DNA of 64,000 nucleotides, from contig NC_092569.1 in assembly GCF_037975245.1 (NCBI RefSeq), positions 33,191,668 through 33,255,667 of the forward strand. Direction: 5' to 3'. The stretch comes from Apostichopus japonicus. Its lineage: Eukaryota; Echinodermata; Holothuroidea; Aspidochirotida; Stichopodidae. Each line of letters starts with the position of its first letter. The stretch's first letter is position 1. The notes beneath the pieces were generated by a model, which saw only the letters and a program-made list of their open reading frames with translations, ran no database searches and was not told where the DNA came from. Positions 1 through 11,395 of this stretch are shown in pieces. The translations under genes were made by a program, and so were the position numbers.

Positions 1-316
1 ATTATGTTAGTGTTATAGGCCACATGTACCCATAGATACAGCTGTTATGTTAATGTTGTAGGACACAGATATCCATAGATACATCTATTATAATAGTGTT
101 TTAGGCCACATATATTCATAGATACATATGTTATGTTAGTGTTGGAGGCCACAGATATTCATAGATGCATGTATTATGTTAGTGTTGTAGGCCACATGTA
201 TTCATAGATACAGCTGTTATATAAGTGTTGTAGGCCACAGATATTCACCACAGATATTCATACAGCTGTTATGTTAATGCTGTAGGACACAGATATCCAT
301 AGATACATCTATTATA
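1..316 (+). repeat. 43-bp minisatellite array, forward copy
   Basis: Units carrying a GGCCACA-TATTCATAGATACA core recur every 42-43 bases, with GGCCACA or GGACACA starts near 18, 61, 105, 148, 190 and 232. The array runs off the left edge of the window. The same unit returns in inverted orientation at 783-1316. There is no coding potential beyond chance. Confidence 0.85.
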
Positions 317-782
317 ATAGTGTTCGAAGGTGTTAGTCCTTAGAAATGAGAAGGAAACTATCATGTTTAATTGAATTGAATGTCAAACCTTTTTTACAGC
401 AACATACATAGTGGTGAAATACGATGATAGTTCATTAGAAACCAGGCAATCTGGTACGGGTATCAAGTGGGGTAACGATGATGACTTCTTTACAACAGTT
501 AGTGTCTGAAAGACTTTGGCAAAGATAGCTACTTACCATGAAGGCAACCTTTTGCAAAGCTACTTGTTGTATTGTTGATTGTATGTGACTGGATGACGGC
601 TCTCCATATTGGTAAACGAAAGACTAAATGAACAAGAATTGATCGTTATTACATTAACCTCATTTATAGACATAAAACTATTTATCCTGGTATTTAAAGG
701 AATGGGAGAAAATGCAAGCACTGATAGGTAAGACTGGAAAGGAGGCTTGAAAAGACGAGTCATGGAAGCTGAAAGTGCTAAC
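317..782. other. Spacer between opposed 43-bp arrays; no gene seen
   Basis: About 470 bases separate the two opposed minisatellite arrays. I see no convincing exon, RNA gene or transposon end. A reading frame on the minus strand across this spacer ends inside the repeats and resembles no family I know. Confidence 0.5.
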
Positions 783-1316
783 ACTACTATAACATATGTG
801 TCTATGAATATATGTGGCCTACAACACAAACAAAACAGCTGTACTTTTTAATATATGTGGCCTACAAGACTAACATATAATAAATGTAGGCCCCTATCTA
901 TGAATATAGGTGGCCTACAACATTGACATAACAGTTGTATATATGAATACATGTGGCCTACAACATTAACATAACAGTTGTATTTGTGAATATCTGTGGC
1001 CTCCCAACACTTCGTAATATATGTATGTATGAATATATTTGGCCTCCAACACTTACATAACAGATGCATCTATGGATATCTGTGTCCTACAACATTGACA
1101 TAACAGCTGTATCTATGAATATATGTGGCCTACAACACAAATATAACATATGTATCTATGAATATATGTGGCCTCCAACACTAACATAAAAGATGTATCT
1201 ATGGATATCTGTGTCCTACAACACTAACATAACATATGTATCTATGAATATATGTGGCCTAAAACACTTACATAATAGATGTATCTATGAATACATTTTG
1301 CCTATACAACACTAAC
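783..1316 (-). repeat. 43-bp minisatellite array, inverted copy
   Basis: This is the reverse complement of the array at 1-316, with TATGAATATATGTGGCCT repeated about every 43 bases. About twelve units are recognisable, some diverged. With the left array it makes a large interrupted palindrome. Confidence 0.85.
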
Positions 1317-2828
1317 AATAGAGCTTTCTTATGCCTACATTTTAACATTAATACAAACAACTTGTGACAAGCGTAAAGCAATATTGTGACAATTCGATAA
1401 CTTACCGTACGGTATACTGACATCACCGAAAAAGTGCACATAGCAAATTGAACTTGACGCGGTTTTATTTTCAGGTATGGAATTGCCGTACGGTATAGTG
1501 CGTTTTTACATATAAAAACAGTGGCTATTTTATCTCTTTCGTGGTCTTCCGTTCGCAATTATTTTGCACAATTGCATAAGTTATATCTAAGTCATACTTT
1601 TTTTCGGGAAGGGAAGATATGGTGTGGTGGAATGTCAAGGTAATGTATGTGGTTGGAAAAGTAAAACCAAATGAGCTGATGTCTAGAACATTTCTTTGAG
1701 ATATTTCCTAACGAGGCACGGTGTGGATAATTGGGTGAAACGCTTGTATACTCAAGCGACATACTTTCATGAAAGCAAAATCATGTACTGTTTCGTTTAA
1801 TTAAATATTTCAAAACAAAAGTTATTTCTGAACTTTAAATGCAAGTGTCATGTCATAGTAGCGCCTTCAGCTACATAGTAGTGTTCTCCCCAAAATTCTT
1901 TACAAACGTGCGCTTGCTATAAAAACAAAACTTAAAAGTGGTGTACAGCAAAATCGTAAATTTGTTCTTTTCGCCATTAGCTACGAGGCAAAAGAAAGAA
2001 TGGATACTTTCGTAGTCTTCAAATGAAGAACGTGGAGAGAACGTAGAAGCATGCGCTAAATATTGTTCTCTTAAAAAGGAGAATGAAATGTCACATTTCT
2101 TTTAATCGCTGGTTAAAGTTGATCCACGTATCCGCGAGATAAGTTATGGAGATTTGTAATGAAAATGGAGTTAAGTAATTAAGCAAGTTTGTATCGATAA
2201 CATTTGTTTAATTTCCCATTTGTAATTAGATACTTAAAAATTGTTTAGATAAGTCCGAGTTTTAAGTACACTTTTTTATCGATAGATTAAATGGCTTATC
2301 TTGAATGTGCGTATAGTTAGTTTGGAATAACAAATAATTATTGATAATTACGTTGGGATTTGTAATTTATTACGCTTTGTTTGGCACCTGTTGAATAAAT
2401 GGTTTCAATGGGTTTCAATGGGTCTCAATGTACGTCAATGAAATTGTTTGAGTGCAACTTCTTCCAGTGTTAGTAAGACAATCCGGAACATTAGTATAGA
2501 AAAGTGTACTCACGGTTTTTCTTCTTCATCTGTTCCCTTCCTCCCCTCGGTCCCCTTACTGTCCCTAGATACTTACCACGGACCGGCAAAGTAAGACATC
2601 AGGCGATCACCACGATGGAAAAATAGAATCCGACACAACTTAGATTGGAAATAAAGATATCCTTTGAAAGTATCCAGGGCAAGGGAATTCAAATGGCGCC
2701 GTTTGATTGTTTGTGTTCCATACGGCGTATAGGCAGAGAGCCTCCTTATCCGGGGCAGAGGTTTGCCAAACGCAGTTCATTGATAAAGGCATGTTCCTTT
2801 TTGAATCCAATCACTCCGAGAACGCAAG
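1317..2828. other. Intergenic, no gene recognised
   Basis: AT-rich DNA without a supportable exon. The only structure noted is a short imperfect run of GTTTCAATGG-like 11-base units around 2402-2445. Confidence 0.4.
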
Positions 2829-3018
2829 AAAATCCCGTATTTAGTTCCAAAAATCCTGAGTTTAGTTCCGAAAATCCTGAATTTAGTTCCGATAGTCCTG
2901 TTTTTAGTTTCCTTAATTTAGTTCCAAAAATCCTGAATTTCGTTCCGAAAATCCTGTATTTAGTTCCGAAATTCCTTAATTTAGTTCCGAAAATTTTGAA
3001 TTTAGTTCCCAAATCCGT
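2829..3018. repeat. 21-bp minisatellite
   Basis: AAAATCCTGAATTTAGTTCC-like units of about 21 bases recur some eight or nine times with point differences. Because 21 is a multiple of three, both strands stay open across the array and give seven-residue peptide repeats (for example KILNLVP on the plus strand). There is no start context, signal or splice site, so I treat the reading frames as a by-product. Confidence 0.85.
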
Positions 3019-3797
3019 ATAATATTACGAGTTGGAGTTGTTCGTTTTGACTTATACCAGACTCAACTCCCCAGCAGCTAATTGTTCATGTGGAATAAAC
3101 GCGAGTTTTTCCGGTTAAATTATCTGTCAATGATAAGATATATAACATTGCACTACTGGAAACCGCGATAAGGATCATTTGTCCGTAAATATTATTAGTA
3201 CTAACATAGAGATAACTCGATCAGTACCAAAACTGTGGAGAAGATCATCTATTCTGAATTGTGCAATTGAAGTTACTATTTAAGAAAAGTAACCCAAAAA
3301 CGAGCCTGTGTGACAAACAACTTGTTTCACTCTCAACCCCAGTCCCATCGAAGATATAGTGGTTAAGTTAACGTCTGCTTATAAAGGCTGTATACTGAAA
3401 GCCCATGTACAGTGTACACAGACAGGCCTACGCATGTAGGCCAATACAGTGCATCGATAGATCGGATACACCAGTCTTAATTTAAATAACAATATAGCAT
3501 TTAAATTCCTGCATACTTGATGAATAGCTGATGAACGCACAAGCTGGTACGACATTCGTGATTATCTGAATCAAAGAGGTATACTTACCCTGCCTGCCTT
3601 TTATAACAGTTTGGATGAAAGCATCATGCAACAGACTGAAGGAATACAAAAGTTCCGCCGCCAAGGAAAAGAGGACAAATAAGAAAGAAAGATGATTTAG
3701 CTTTATATTTTATTTACACTAATTAATTGTGAGCGGTAAACGAACTAACATTCTCTTACCATTATGAATATCCCGGCACACTTTATTAATCTCGTAT

Positions 3798-4753
3798 CCA
3801 GGGCAGGCGCGGCGGAACGGGAAAATTATTGGGGGGGGGGGCTAATGTGTGGAGACTATCTAAGCGGAGCGCCACCATCGGTTGGCGCGGAGCGTACACG
3901 AAAATTTTGGGTTTTTCAAACCTCCAGATGGCCGGAAACGGCACTTCCCGAGTGTTTTATGCTGCGAATACCTAGCCCTCAAATATGGGTCTCAAGCCTG
4001 CAATTTCTCAGATTGCACGTAAAAATCTGTAAAAACATTGAAATTTGTATATTCGATGGTGTTTTAAGAGAGTAGCTATTACTCGTAGTGTACTCGCAAA
4101 GACGTTTTTGAGTGTAGTAAATTACTACTTGCAATTAAATGCAATAATTAAATAAATGTCATAAGAAAAAACCCTCCCGCTGTGACAATCGCGGTGATTG
4201 TAGTTGATGAAAGGAATCCCTCGAAACTTTTCCATATGCAATGCACAAATGAAATGAGCACCCAGTTATCACACTTAAGGGCACTTTAGAAGGATATACC
4301 CTACGAAAGATACATCTCCAGTTAGAAGGAAATGTCCTTGAAGGATATATCCATGGGAAATGTGCTACCATTAGAAGGATATATCCTTCAGGGGATGTTG
4401 GAGAACTGGCTGAAATGAGGCAAGTCATTGGCCTAAGACGAAGTTGTGTTGCACTTACCGGTACTCACACTCACTGCTTCCACTTTTCACGGGGCGTGAA
4501 GACGCGGTTGGGTGACAATGTGGTCTATAGCCAAGGGACGGGCCGAGGGTCCCCCCAGCATTTACTAAAATTATTACACCTGTATAGTATACGTGTGCAT
4601 CGGACAGATCGACAAGTATGCATTGAAAAATGGGCAGATGCACGTTTCGGAGCCTTGGTAAATAATGGGGGGCTTATCATGCATTTGCCCCTCAACTTTT
4701 TCATTGGGTGCTGAGCCCCCCCCCCCCAAGCTCCCCGGTTCCGCCGCCACTGA
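3798..4753. mobile_element. Possible non-autonomous DNA element with GC-rich inverted ends
   Basis: The left end reads GGCGCGGCGGAAC followed closely by a run of G. The right end is the near reverse complement, a run of C followed by GGTTCCGCCGCCACTG. The ends face each other about 950 bases apart, and the interior has no transposase. The homopolymer next to each end makes the exact borders uncertain, and I did not find a clear target-site duplication. Confidence 0.35.
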
Positions 4754-4755
4754 TC

Positions 4756-5649
4756 CAGTGACGTAGCTAAGGCCTGATGATTGGGAGGGGGGGTGTAGTG
4801 GCTGAAATTCCAACTGGAGGGGTTTTGAAGCCAGAAAATTCCGACTTCTGCCTTTACCCGCCCCCCCCCCCCCGCGGGTACTCGTCAACGCGGATACGGA
4901 GGGGGAGGGGGTGTCCCCCTCCCCTTTGAGACATTTTTGAACAATTGAGGGTTCTTAGATGCGTTCTGGTGCAATATTTTGCCAGTTTCATCATTATCAT
5001 ATGATATCATATTATCAGCGATTTTGTTTCCGGTTTGAATTATTCTCTTACATGTTCTTTTACATATTATCAGAAAGACAAACATAGTGCTCGTTTACAA
5101 TGTTTCCAGTAGGATGATTCTTGTTTATTGTCCAATGTCTGGATTTTAATTCATTTGACGAACTTAACTGATGGACAATTTTAACTTTCATATTTAGCAG
5201 TGTAATAATTATTTATAGGAAGCGCGTATCACGTACGATTTTAGCTTAGCTTCATAACATGCTGTTCGTGCAACAACTTATGACGCATCATAAAGGATGA
5301 GAACGCACGTTGTTGTCGTCGTCGTTGTGAATACGGTTCGTGACTCTCCATCGAGTGCGGTTAGGTAGGCTATATGTATTTTATTACGCAGTAGCCAACT
5401 GTAGGCTGGTAAGAGGCTATAGGCTAAATTTAGCTAATTGCATCTGCCTAACCAAAAAGCTGAATCAGTAGGCCTGAATGTTATTACGATTATAATCGAG
5501 TTAACGGAGCTGACGAGTATTCAAGATCAAAAGAGCACTGACAAAATACCATGCAAAAAAACCCAACAGGTTTTAACATTTTTTCGAAACTGAAAGGGAG
5601 GAGCAGTTGCTCCCACTGACCCCCCCCCCCCCCCCTGGCTACGCCACTA
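4756..5649. mobile_element. Possible non-autonomous DNA element with CAGTGRCGTAGC ends
   Basis: The left end CAGTGACGTAGCTAAGG is nearly the inverse of the right end CCTGGCTACGCCACT, again with G or C homopolymers just inside. It abuts the preceding element. No transposase frame is present. The assignment rests only on the two facing ends about 890 bases apart. Confidence 0.35.
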
Positions 5650-5925
5650 ATATAAACTTACTTGAAGCTAGTGAACAGGGTCAACCCACCCAATAGCAAA
5701 ATTAGTACATATATAAACCAAATTGAAGCTGGCGAACGTTGTACGGTAGATCTATTAGGCATTTATTTAGACTTTTAGAGTATTCAAAATCATACGAAGT
5801 TTTGTATGGTGGAGTATAAGGATCGCAAGATACAATTTCTCAACGTGGCAACGAAAACGTGGTAAATATGACTGATAAAAGGTCAATTTTGACCGAATGT
5901 TTTCAATTTTTCCAGAAAACTCCTC

Positions 5926-6065
5926 CTGGACAATTCCCACCCCGTCGACTCCCCACTGGACAATTACCCCCCGGACATTTACCCTCCAGGACAATTCCCC
6001 TGGAACCCCCCCCCCCCCCCCCATGATTATTTTCCCCGGACAATTGGCCCACAGATAATTGTCAA
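5926..6065 (-). repeat. GGACAATT-type minisatellite, copy 1
   Basis: Degenerate short units (GGACAATTCCCC, GGACAATTACCCCC and similar) repeat with variable spacing and end in a long C run. The same units in the opposite orientation make up the array at 7239-7440. Confidence 0.7.
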
Positions 6066-7238
6066 TTCGGGAGCAACCAATTGGGACGATTTTATAACGC
6101 TAGTTACCAATAAAAGTGTGTGTGTGTACTATGTTATTTCATATCAGCATAACCAACAGGCCCAACTCACCTGAGAAAAAATAATCGCGAAGTTAAAGCT
6201 ACGAACAACTCTTATCTTTGTGCGAGATTCTCGTGCATTACTGATATATTTATTTATTTCCGGTTTTCTGTGTGTAAACCATGTCTGCCCTGTAGAGAGT
6301 GACTTTCGCTTAATTTTTCAACATAAAGTTGTGAGATATTGGTTTACTTTGGTCTACTTACAAAGATATCTGAATTACCACTTTTGTCCTGTCACTCTGA
6401 CAATGTAATCATTTTGCAATGTAGTAAAACATACGAACACCGCACTGAAAAGCAAAATGGACTGTATTTTAGGAGACAAAGTACCAAAAACACTTTTTTG
6501 TTTCACGTGCATTGTGTATACTATTAGCTACACTGACACAATGATAATATTTTGGCCGTCAATTTAGTAAATTTGTGACAAAATAGATTTGGCGCGTTCG
6601 CGCGTCTTAGCTTCATTGATGCTGTGAGAATTATTTTCTCCTTCCACATGCATGTTACCTAGATAACCTTAACATTTTCTGCGCACTTCGCGCGCACTAT
6701 AGCTGCATTTGTTTCCGGGTAGACTTTTCTTTGACTATTTTTTATTCCTTGCCAGAGGCTATAGGAATCTATGCAGTCACGCATGTGTGTGTGTGTGTCT
6801 GTGTGTCTGCGACGCCGGCTTGTAATCACGATAACTGAATGATGCAAGATCCGATCGGTATCATACTTGGTGGGTAGGTTACCCATAGTGAGTAAATTGT
6901 CCCTATCGTTTTTGGTGGCAATCTCATTAATATTCATAAATGGACGGACTCCGTATATCGGTAACCGAATGGCCGATTTTGTTCTTACTTGTTTCGTGGC
7001 ATTGCTAGGAGGTGGGGTACATGCGTAGGTTGATACCTTATCGTATCTCATTAATATTCATGAGGGGCGGGCCAAATGTAATTTCGTTGAAAAGTTAATG
7101 ACGCAAGGTTTCATTATTCCCATAACAATATGTAAAAAAGAAATCTCCTCTTGCAGTTAGTTCTTGGTAAACCCCCATTCTTACTGGACTAATAGTTTAA
7201 ACCCGCCTAAATCGGCTAGCAATCAATCGTAGACATTT
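6066..7238. other. Intergenic, no gene recognised
   Basis: Short reading frames exist on both strands, but none has a recognisable domain, signal peptide or convincing splice sites. A short (GT)n tract lies near 6786-6806. Confidence 0.4.
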
Positions 7239-7440
7239 CCGAGGAGGGGGTTGTCCAGGGTAAATTGTCCGGCGGCATTTGTCATGGTTGGGAATTATCC
7301 GGAGTGGGAATTCTCCGGTGGGCAATTGTCAAGCTTGGGTAATTGTCCGGGTGGGAATTGTCCGAGGGGGAATCGCCCGAGGGGTAATCGTCCGGGGGAA
7401 ATTCGTCCGGGGGGGGGGTGTCCGGGTAACCTAAACGGAC
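7239..7440 (+). repeat. GGACAATT-type minisatellite, copy 2 (inverted)
   Basis: About fourteen degenerate units of roughly 14 bases such as GGGAATTGTCCGG and GGTAATCGTCCGG. This is the reverse complement of the array at 5926-6065, so the two arrays face each other about 1.2 kb apart. The Gly/Arg/Pro-rich frame across it is a repeat artefact. Confidence 0.75.
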
Positions 7441-8162
7441 AAAGGGGAATTTAGACTTGATGAACATTTTCGAAACAACGCGACATCAAATTGTTCATGT
7501 AATATCTGTGCATAGGATATATATTTACAATTAATTCGTACAAAACATCCAATAGCGTGAGGCGACGATATCGTGTTAGTTCTTGTGTACTACCTCCACA
7601 AACCAGTGCGTTTGATCAACAGTTAGATATAGGAAAGGTACACATATAAACTGATAGATTGCGTGGTTGAACCACGGTATAACACATCCATGATTCGAAG
7701 CACTGTGATAATATGGAGAACCATTCTTGTTGAGAGTTATTGCTGACTAATAACATTAATGAACAATATATTGAGCAATTCCGTTTCTTTGCTCTTCCGT
7801 GTTGTTTCAGTTTGTTAGAAGAATGACGAATTGTATATGATAAGAATGGGGAGAGGGTGAAGAGTCTGACTAGGCGTAAAAACCCTTAGTTATGTTATCA
7901 GTATAGGCTAGAATAGGCTTAGTTAAGGAAGATGGTCCTATCCGTCTGGAAACCGGCTCGTCGTGGTTGCGAGGCGTAGAAAGTGCTACAGGTTTAAGGT
8001 GCCGAAAGCGCCAATATCCTCTTGTCGAGAAAGGCCATAGTTTTGTCCAGTGCATGGGCCAAAAGGGCCTATGGTTTCAAGGCCCCAGTACCGTCGGTTG
8101 GCTTACCGGAAGCATGCCCAATCTCACCATCATTAAGTGCCATACGCCGTAAACCACTGTAT

Positions 8163-8191
8163 TTATATATATGTATATATGTATGTATATG

Positions 8192-8228
<37 letters not shown>

Positions 8229-8248
8229 ATATATATATATATCTTTAT

Positions 8249-8337
<89 letters not shown>
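8163..8337. repeat. (TA)n microsatellite
   Basis: About 175 bases of nearly pure TA with a few G or C interruptions on the left. Immediately right of it (8341 on) is sequence shared with the right end of the satellite array at 35.5 kb, which is also flanked by (TA)n. Confidence 0.95.
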
Positions 8338-8340
<3 letters not shown>

Positions 8341-8432
8341 CCGACCGTTAGGCAACACTTCATGTGAAAAAAATAGCACTTAGGGCACCATTTGACTTAG
8401 GGCGACATATATACTGTCGCCCTAAGTTCCTC
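8338..8432 (-). repeat. Isolated fragment of the 35-kb satellite family with a palindrome
   Basis: GACCGTTAGGCAACA next to the (TA)n tract matches the reverse complement of the array terminus near 35470-35485 (TGTCGCCCAACGGTC). GCACTTAGGGC follows, then the palindrome CTTAGGGCGACA-TATATAC-TGTCGCCCTAAG at about 8397-8427. The family's core box TGTCGCCCTAAGTG is thus present here 21 kb away from the array. Confidence 0.7.
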
Positions 8433-10802
8433 CTTTTAAATTGGAACGATAGAGTTACATTCTGCAAATATTGTTGGAAGCGAGTCAAGGGGGGTTGAAA
8501 AATTTTCGTTTCTATTAAGATTTATAAAGATTAATTAAAAACTAGGTAAATTAGAAAGCATTGAAGATGGGCATTCTGATATGGCTATATGTGCGTGTGT
8601 TAAAAACAGCACTTTCGGCAACATTTTGATTATGGCCTTTAAAATGAAAATCGATATGTATATGTTTATTATAAAATCACCCTTTTAAACATATTACCCA
8701 AAGGAAAAATATATTAGCCTCTTTTAAGCAATGAATCGCGAAAATGAAGATATATTGCCAATATTGTATTGCACGGTATCTTATTGCACCGAAGAGAAGC
8801 CGGCCCTCTATAACGTTACGCTCTTCGCGCAGTACAGCTATACGTACGTACGCGAACCTCGATCGTGCCTAGCTAGCCTATCGAGTATATGCCTAGATAC
8901 AGTTCATCCAAATGCAGATGTGCGAGTCACACGGCGCGGGAAGAACGGTAAGTTAACTATTTGTGTAGTTCATTTAATGGCATAAGCGGCCGTATTATAT
9001 TTTCGAAGCACACTCTCCTTGGCTATTATTTATGGCTTTCTCCTAATTACGCCAGCTGGTTAGGTCTATAGGCTGTGCATAACGTTAGGCCTAACTTAGT
9101 TAAAACGTAACTATGCCTATCATAAGCCTAATTGATATTATCGTGTATTACTATTAGCCTAGTACTTGGTAGTACTAGGGCAATTCCAAACGTTTCGCGT
9201 CAGGGCTTCAGAAACTTAGAAGAGAGTTGTGTTTGGAGTATGGATAGGTTTTTTCACAATTTTGTTTTCCTTTTTGCTGAGCACTCATATGAATATATAT
9301 TTGAGCTAGGTTGAGCTTCATTGATAAACAATGATTCATTATTTGACCGATTTTGGACTAGCCTAATTATAAAGTCCTAGTGCCTACTGCATTTTGTATG
9401 GAAAAAAAGGTCATTAATTGCAACAAAACATTTATCTTGGGATTTCTCTGAAAGCACTAATTCAAATCACCTGTTAACAATACCACCAATACTATTGGCC
9501 TATGTGGCAAATACCACCTGTAAGCTTGGAAAAATATGGCATTATCGCTGCCCGCGGGGGAAATTTATTATAATGCTCCAAGAAGTCCCACTCAAAAAAA
9601 ATGATCAAAGAGTTCCATTGACAACACAAATCATTTTTTTCTGTAATACAAAAGTTCAATAAAGTCCTTTGTAAAATTTTTTCAAGATACTGATTACACA
9701 CAATTCATTAAATCATACCCATAGCAACCATTGTAAGCATATCAATTCCTCAGCGCCATTCCCTGTGCGGCACCCGAACTGAGTTCGACCGCCACAGTTT
9801 TAGGCCTATGACTTAACCATATAGACCATTTTCCTACAGCCATATATGTGAAAAGTTTATACCGAAAAAACTTAGTTCAAACTGCACTAAACAGAGAAAT
9901 GTGTTGTCTCTCAAGTTCTGTTCTTTTCTTAACAATACAGTTTAAAATTCCACCGGACTTGGGTGATTTACGATGCAAGGTTAATAAATATCAAACTCAA
10001 AACCCTCATTGATAACACACAGTAAATACTGAAGAAAATCACCATTTGATAGCCGTACTTTGCGTAACCTTCTTCTTGAATATTCATTGACAAATTTAGT
10101 TCAAACGGTTTTGGGAAGTATTTTTTCTTTATATATAATAACTTTAAATTGATGTTAAATTCATTTTCATTGGTCACTATCTTCAATCGGACCAAGTACA
10201 ATCCAATCGAATATCTTCTTAGAAAAATACAAGTTACGCTTTCTTCGGTGGGCACGCCGTTACGTAATATGTGTATCCTGTACTCTGCAATAGGGTACAG
10301 CCACACAATGCACAGTGTTCACCTACAACGCCACAGCCGAGATTCGCTTTCAAAACGTCATATTATATCGAACTTAATATTATTTCAAAGAAAATGACCG
10401 TAGAATATGCATCATTAAATGTTGAAGCAAGTAATTACCAATTAACTTATCTAATGCAATCCTAATTATAGAAACACTGTTTAAGACCCCCTCTGATGAA
10501 TGGAATAGTTCAACCAACTTGTCCGCACAGAGCCACAGGATTTTCGGTCCAGGTGATGAGTCATACGCGTCGGTCAGTAAGAGGGCTATTTTGAAGGATG
10601 TTTAGTGTGCATTTTAGAAAGAAAGGAATTGATATGTCTGATTGATTCTGCTAACTTTCCAGAAATAATAAATCCCAAGAAAAACAATCCCAAAATTGTA
10701 AAAGCTTGGACGGACACATGATGTGCATCTCAACAGTGACTGGTTCAATATACCCTAATGTTGAACAGAAAGAACATTTTCAAATTTATCACTGATGAAT
10801 GA
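8433..10802. other. No recognised gene; possible noncoding first exon near 8720-8947
   Basis: A locally CpG-rich stretch (about 8790-8945) ends in a good donor, AACG followed by GTAAGT at 8948. This would suit a promoter-proximal first exon on the plus strand, perhaps of the SET gene downstream. The 84-codon frame across it resembles nothing known. The rest is AT-rich and holds nothing I can name. Confidence 0.25.
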
Positions 10803-11395
10803 TGTTGCGAGCAGTCGGGATTACTGCACGCTTCAGTTCTATTTAACCTTTTCATTTATCATATTTTAGCATTTAATTTCCGGTCACGCTCAGGAAACAA
10901 TTACGACATTCCTTCACGGTCGATTTGTTTACTGTAAGAACTATTAACCGTTTTTTCTCAGGAAAGCTTGATAGTCTGAAGTTATTATAGCGTGTGATTT
11001 TAGTATACTGCCAAAGAAGTAAGTTGTTGTTTTTGTATTGATATTTTATGTAGAAGTAACGGGAAATTCAGTATGTTTAGTTTGGTTTAATTGCACGTCT
11101 TTTTCGATCTAATGTAGTGCAGGGTTCACTTGCGCGAATTCAAATTATTCTGTTTATGTATGTATATGTATATGCATTGATTAGATGCATTGATTATGGG
11201 TTGTTTTTTTTTCTTTTTGTAATTCAAGCATATCTGTTTAGAAACAAAGTTTAAAGGCTATCATTAATTAGTTTTCTCTTATATTGTTTGATCCCAGATT
11301 GAATGAAACTCATTGACGTAAATAAAAGATCAGATCATACAGTTTTAGGCAGTTGCTAAAACTCTGGGTATTCTCTAGTCTTCGCTGGTCCAAAT
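10803..11395 (+). repeat. 0.6-kb dispersed repeat, copy A
   Basis: The segment beginning TGTTGCGAGCAGTC and ending near CTTCGCTGGTCC is about 90% identical by eye to 57108-57685, which lies inside the CACTG-ended transposon. No TTAGTCGG subterminal motifs surround this copy, so it may be an independent repeat rather than a fragment of that transposon. No reading frame is shared. Confidence 0.8.

Noticed and set aside
2645-3022. 125-codon frame with repeated NPEFSS and LVPKIL peptides
   Set aside because: It is a by-product of a 21-base minisatellite, open on both strands, without domain or splice evidence.
8022-8367. Long Tyr-Ile repeat reading frames on both strands
   Set aside because: They are translations of the (TA)n microsatellite; no start, signal or conserved sequence supports a gene. 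The same applies to frames at 35648-35918, 39027-39356 and 39463-39696.
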